Virus record (IMG/VR): IMGVR_UViG_3300042695_000895
Span: 1 to 28,446 of that record
DNA: 28,446 nt
Strand: one strand, 5' to 3'
DNA from: a virus
Both the position numbers and the translations under genes were made by a program. Positions within the stretch are counted from its first letter, which is position 1, and every line of letters starts with the position of its first letter. Positions 28,350 to 28,446 of the stretch are shown one piece after another. The notes beneath the pieces are model-generated. The model ran no database searches. It saw only the letters and a list, made by a program, of their open reading frames with translations, and was not told the origin of the DNA.

Positions 28350-28446
28350 TGATGATCTAAAAGTCGCCTACGATGACACTGGTGTTCTGATGCCGTTCCC
28401 AGAACAAGAAGAAGGCTTTTGCGACAATCCTATCAGAAGGCTGTTT
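28330..28446 (+). CDS. Unknown protein, N-terminal fragment
   Basis: An open frame from GTG at 28330 that runs off the right edge (39 codons seen). It overlaps the RusA-like gene by 20 nt. It reads MNQKQFDDDLKVAYDDTGVL, then MPFPEQEEGFCDNPIRRLF. It is acidic with no recognisable motif in this short part. An ATG at 28390 is an alternative start. The overlap with the preceding stop is in keeping with the packing of this operon. Confidence 0.45.
   Translation, partial: MNQKQFDDDLKVAYDDTGVLMPFPEQEEGFCDNPIRRLF

Noticed and set aside
1-28446. Integrase, repressor or attachment sites marking a prophage
   Set aside because: None seen in the window, so temperate lifestyle can be neither claimed nor excluded.

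Overview
The window is part of a tailed bacteriophage (or prophage) genome. It carries both terminase subunits, a portal, a scaffold-like protein, a major capsid protein, a cluster of receptor-binding or fibre proteins, a lysis cassette, a DnaB-type helicase, two HNH nucleases and a RusA-like resolvase. There is no integrase, repressor, tRNA or CRISPR array here. The host cannot be fixed from the sequence. Repetitive fibre proteins built on RTNLGLG motifs and bearing a Sec signal peptide suggest to me a Verrucomicrobiota-like host, which is inference only. The large portal with a long Gln/Met-rich helical C-terminus would suit a P22-like podovirus, but no tape measure or sheath gene is present to settle the morphotype.

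Layout, read in the direction of transcription. Minus strand, 20117 to 1: terL; small virion-associated proteins and fibres (18268 to 9423); portal (9388-7109); a 95-aa protein; scaffold; major capsid protein; small structural genes; a lysis block (membrane coiled-coil protein, two holin-like proteins, a 58-aa protein, a zinc amidase); then a zinc-ribbon protein, an acidic protein, a DUF4406/DUF6378 fusion and a truncated metallophosphoesterase. Having the fibre cluster between terL and the portal is not the usual head-then-tail order. Plus strand, 20146-21511: terS and a Cys-rich protein, divergent from terL across only 28 bp. Minus strand, 25885-21489: a secreted coiled-coil protein, a 216-aa unknown, a lipoprotein, three small unknowns, a glycosyltransferase-like protein and DnaB, interrupted by an HNH gene on the plus strand (24402-24788). 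Plus strand from 27155: HNH, a double-HTH protein, a 57-aa protein, the RusA-like gene and a truncated ORF.

The genes are packed tightly: eleven neighbouring pairs overlap by the four bases ATGA, implying translational coupling. Those overlaps also support small genes of 43-58 codons that a length cutoff would miss. Eight genes, including terL, terS, portal, scaffold and capsid, have a TATAnT/TATAAA hexamer 3, 8 or 12 nt before the start codon; most of these lack a good Shine-Dalgarno sequence, although other genes here have textbook ones.

Two things stand out. First, 25886-27154 is about 1.27 kb with no convincing gene and dense with nested perfect inverted repeats, some with GNRA-type loops and G-U wobble pairs. 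It looks like one or two large structured RNAs of a kind phages are known to carry (GOLLD/ROOL-like in scale), although I cannot assign it to a known class. Second, the RusA-like resolvase has its N-terminal motif in one frame and its catalytic DPDN...PDD motif in the -1 frame, with the dnaX-type slippery heptamer A AAA AAG where the frames could be joined, giving a 111-aa protein of normal RusA length.
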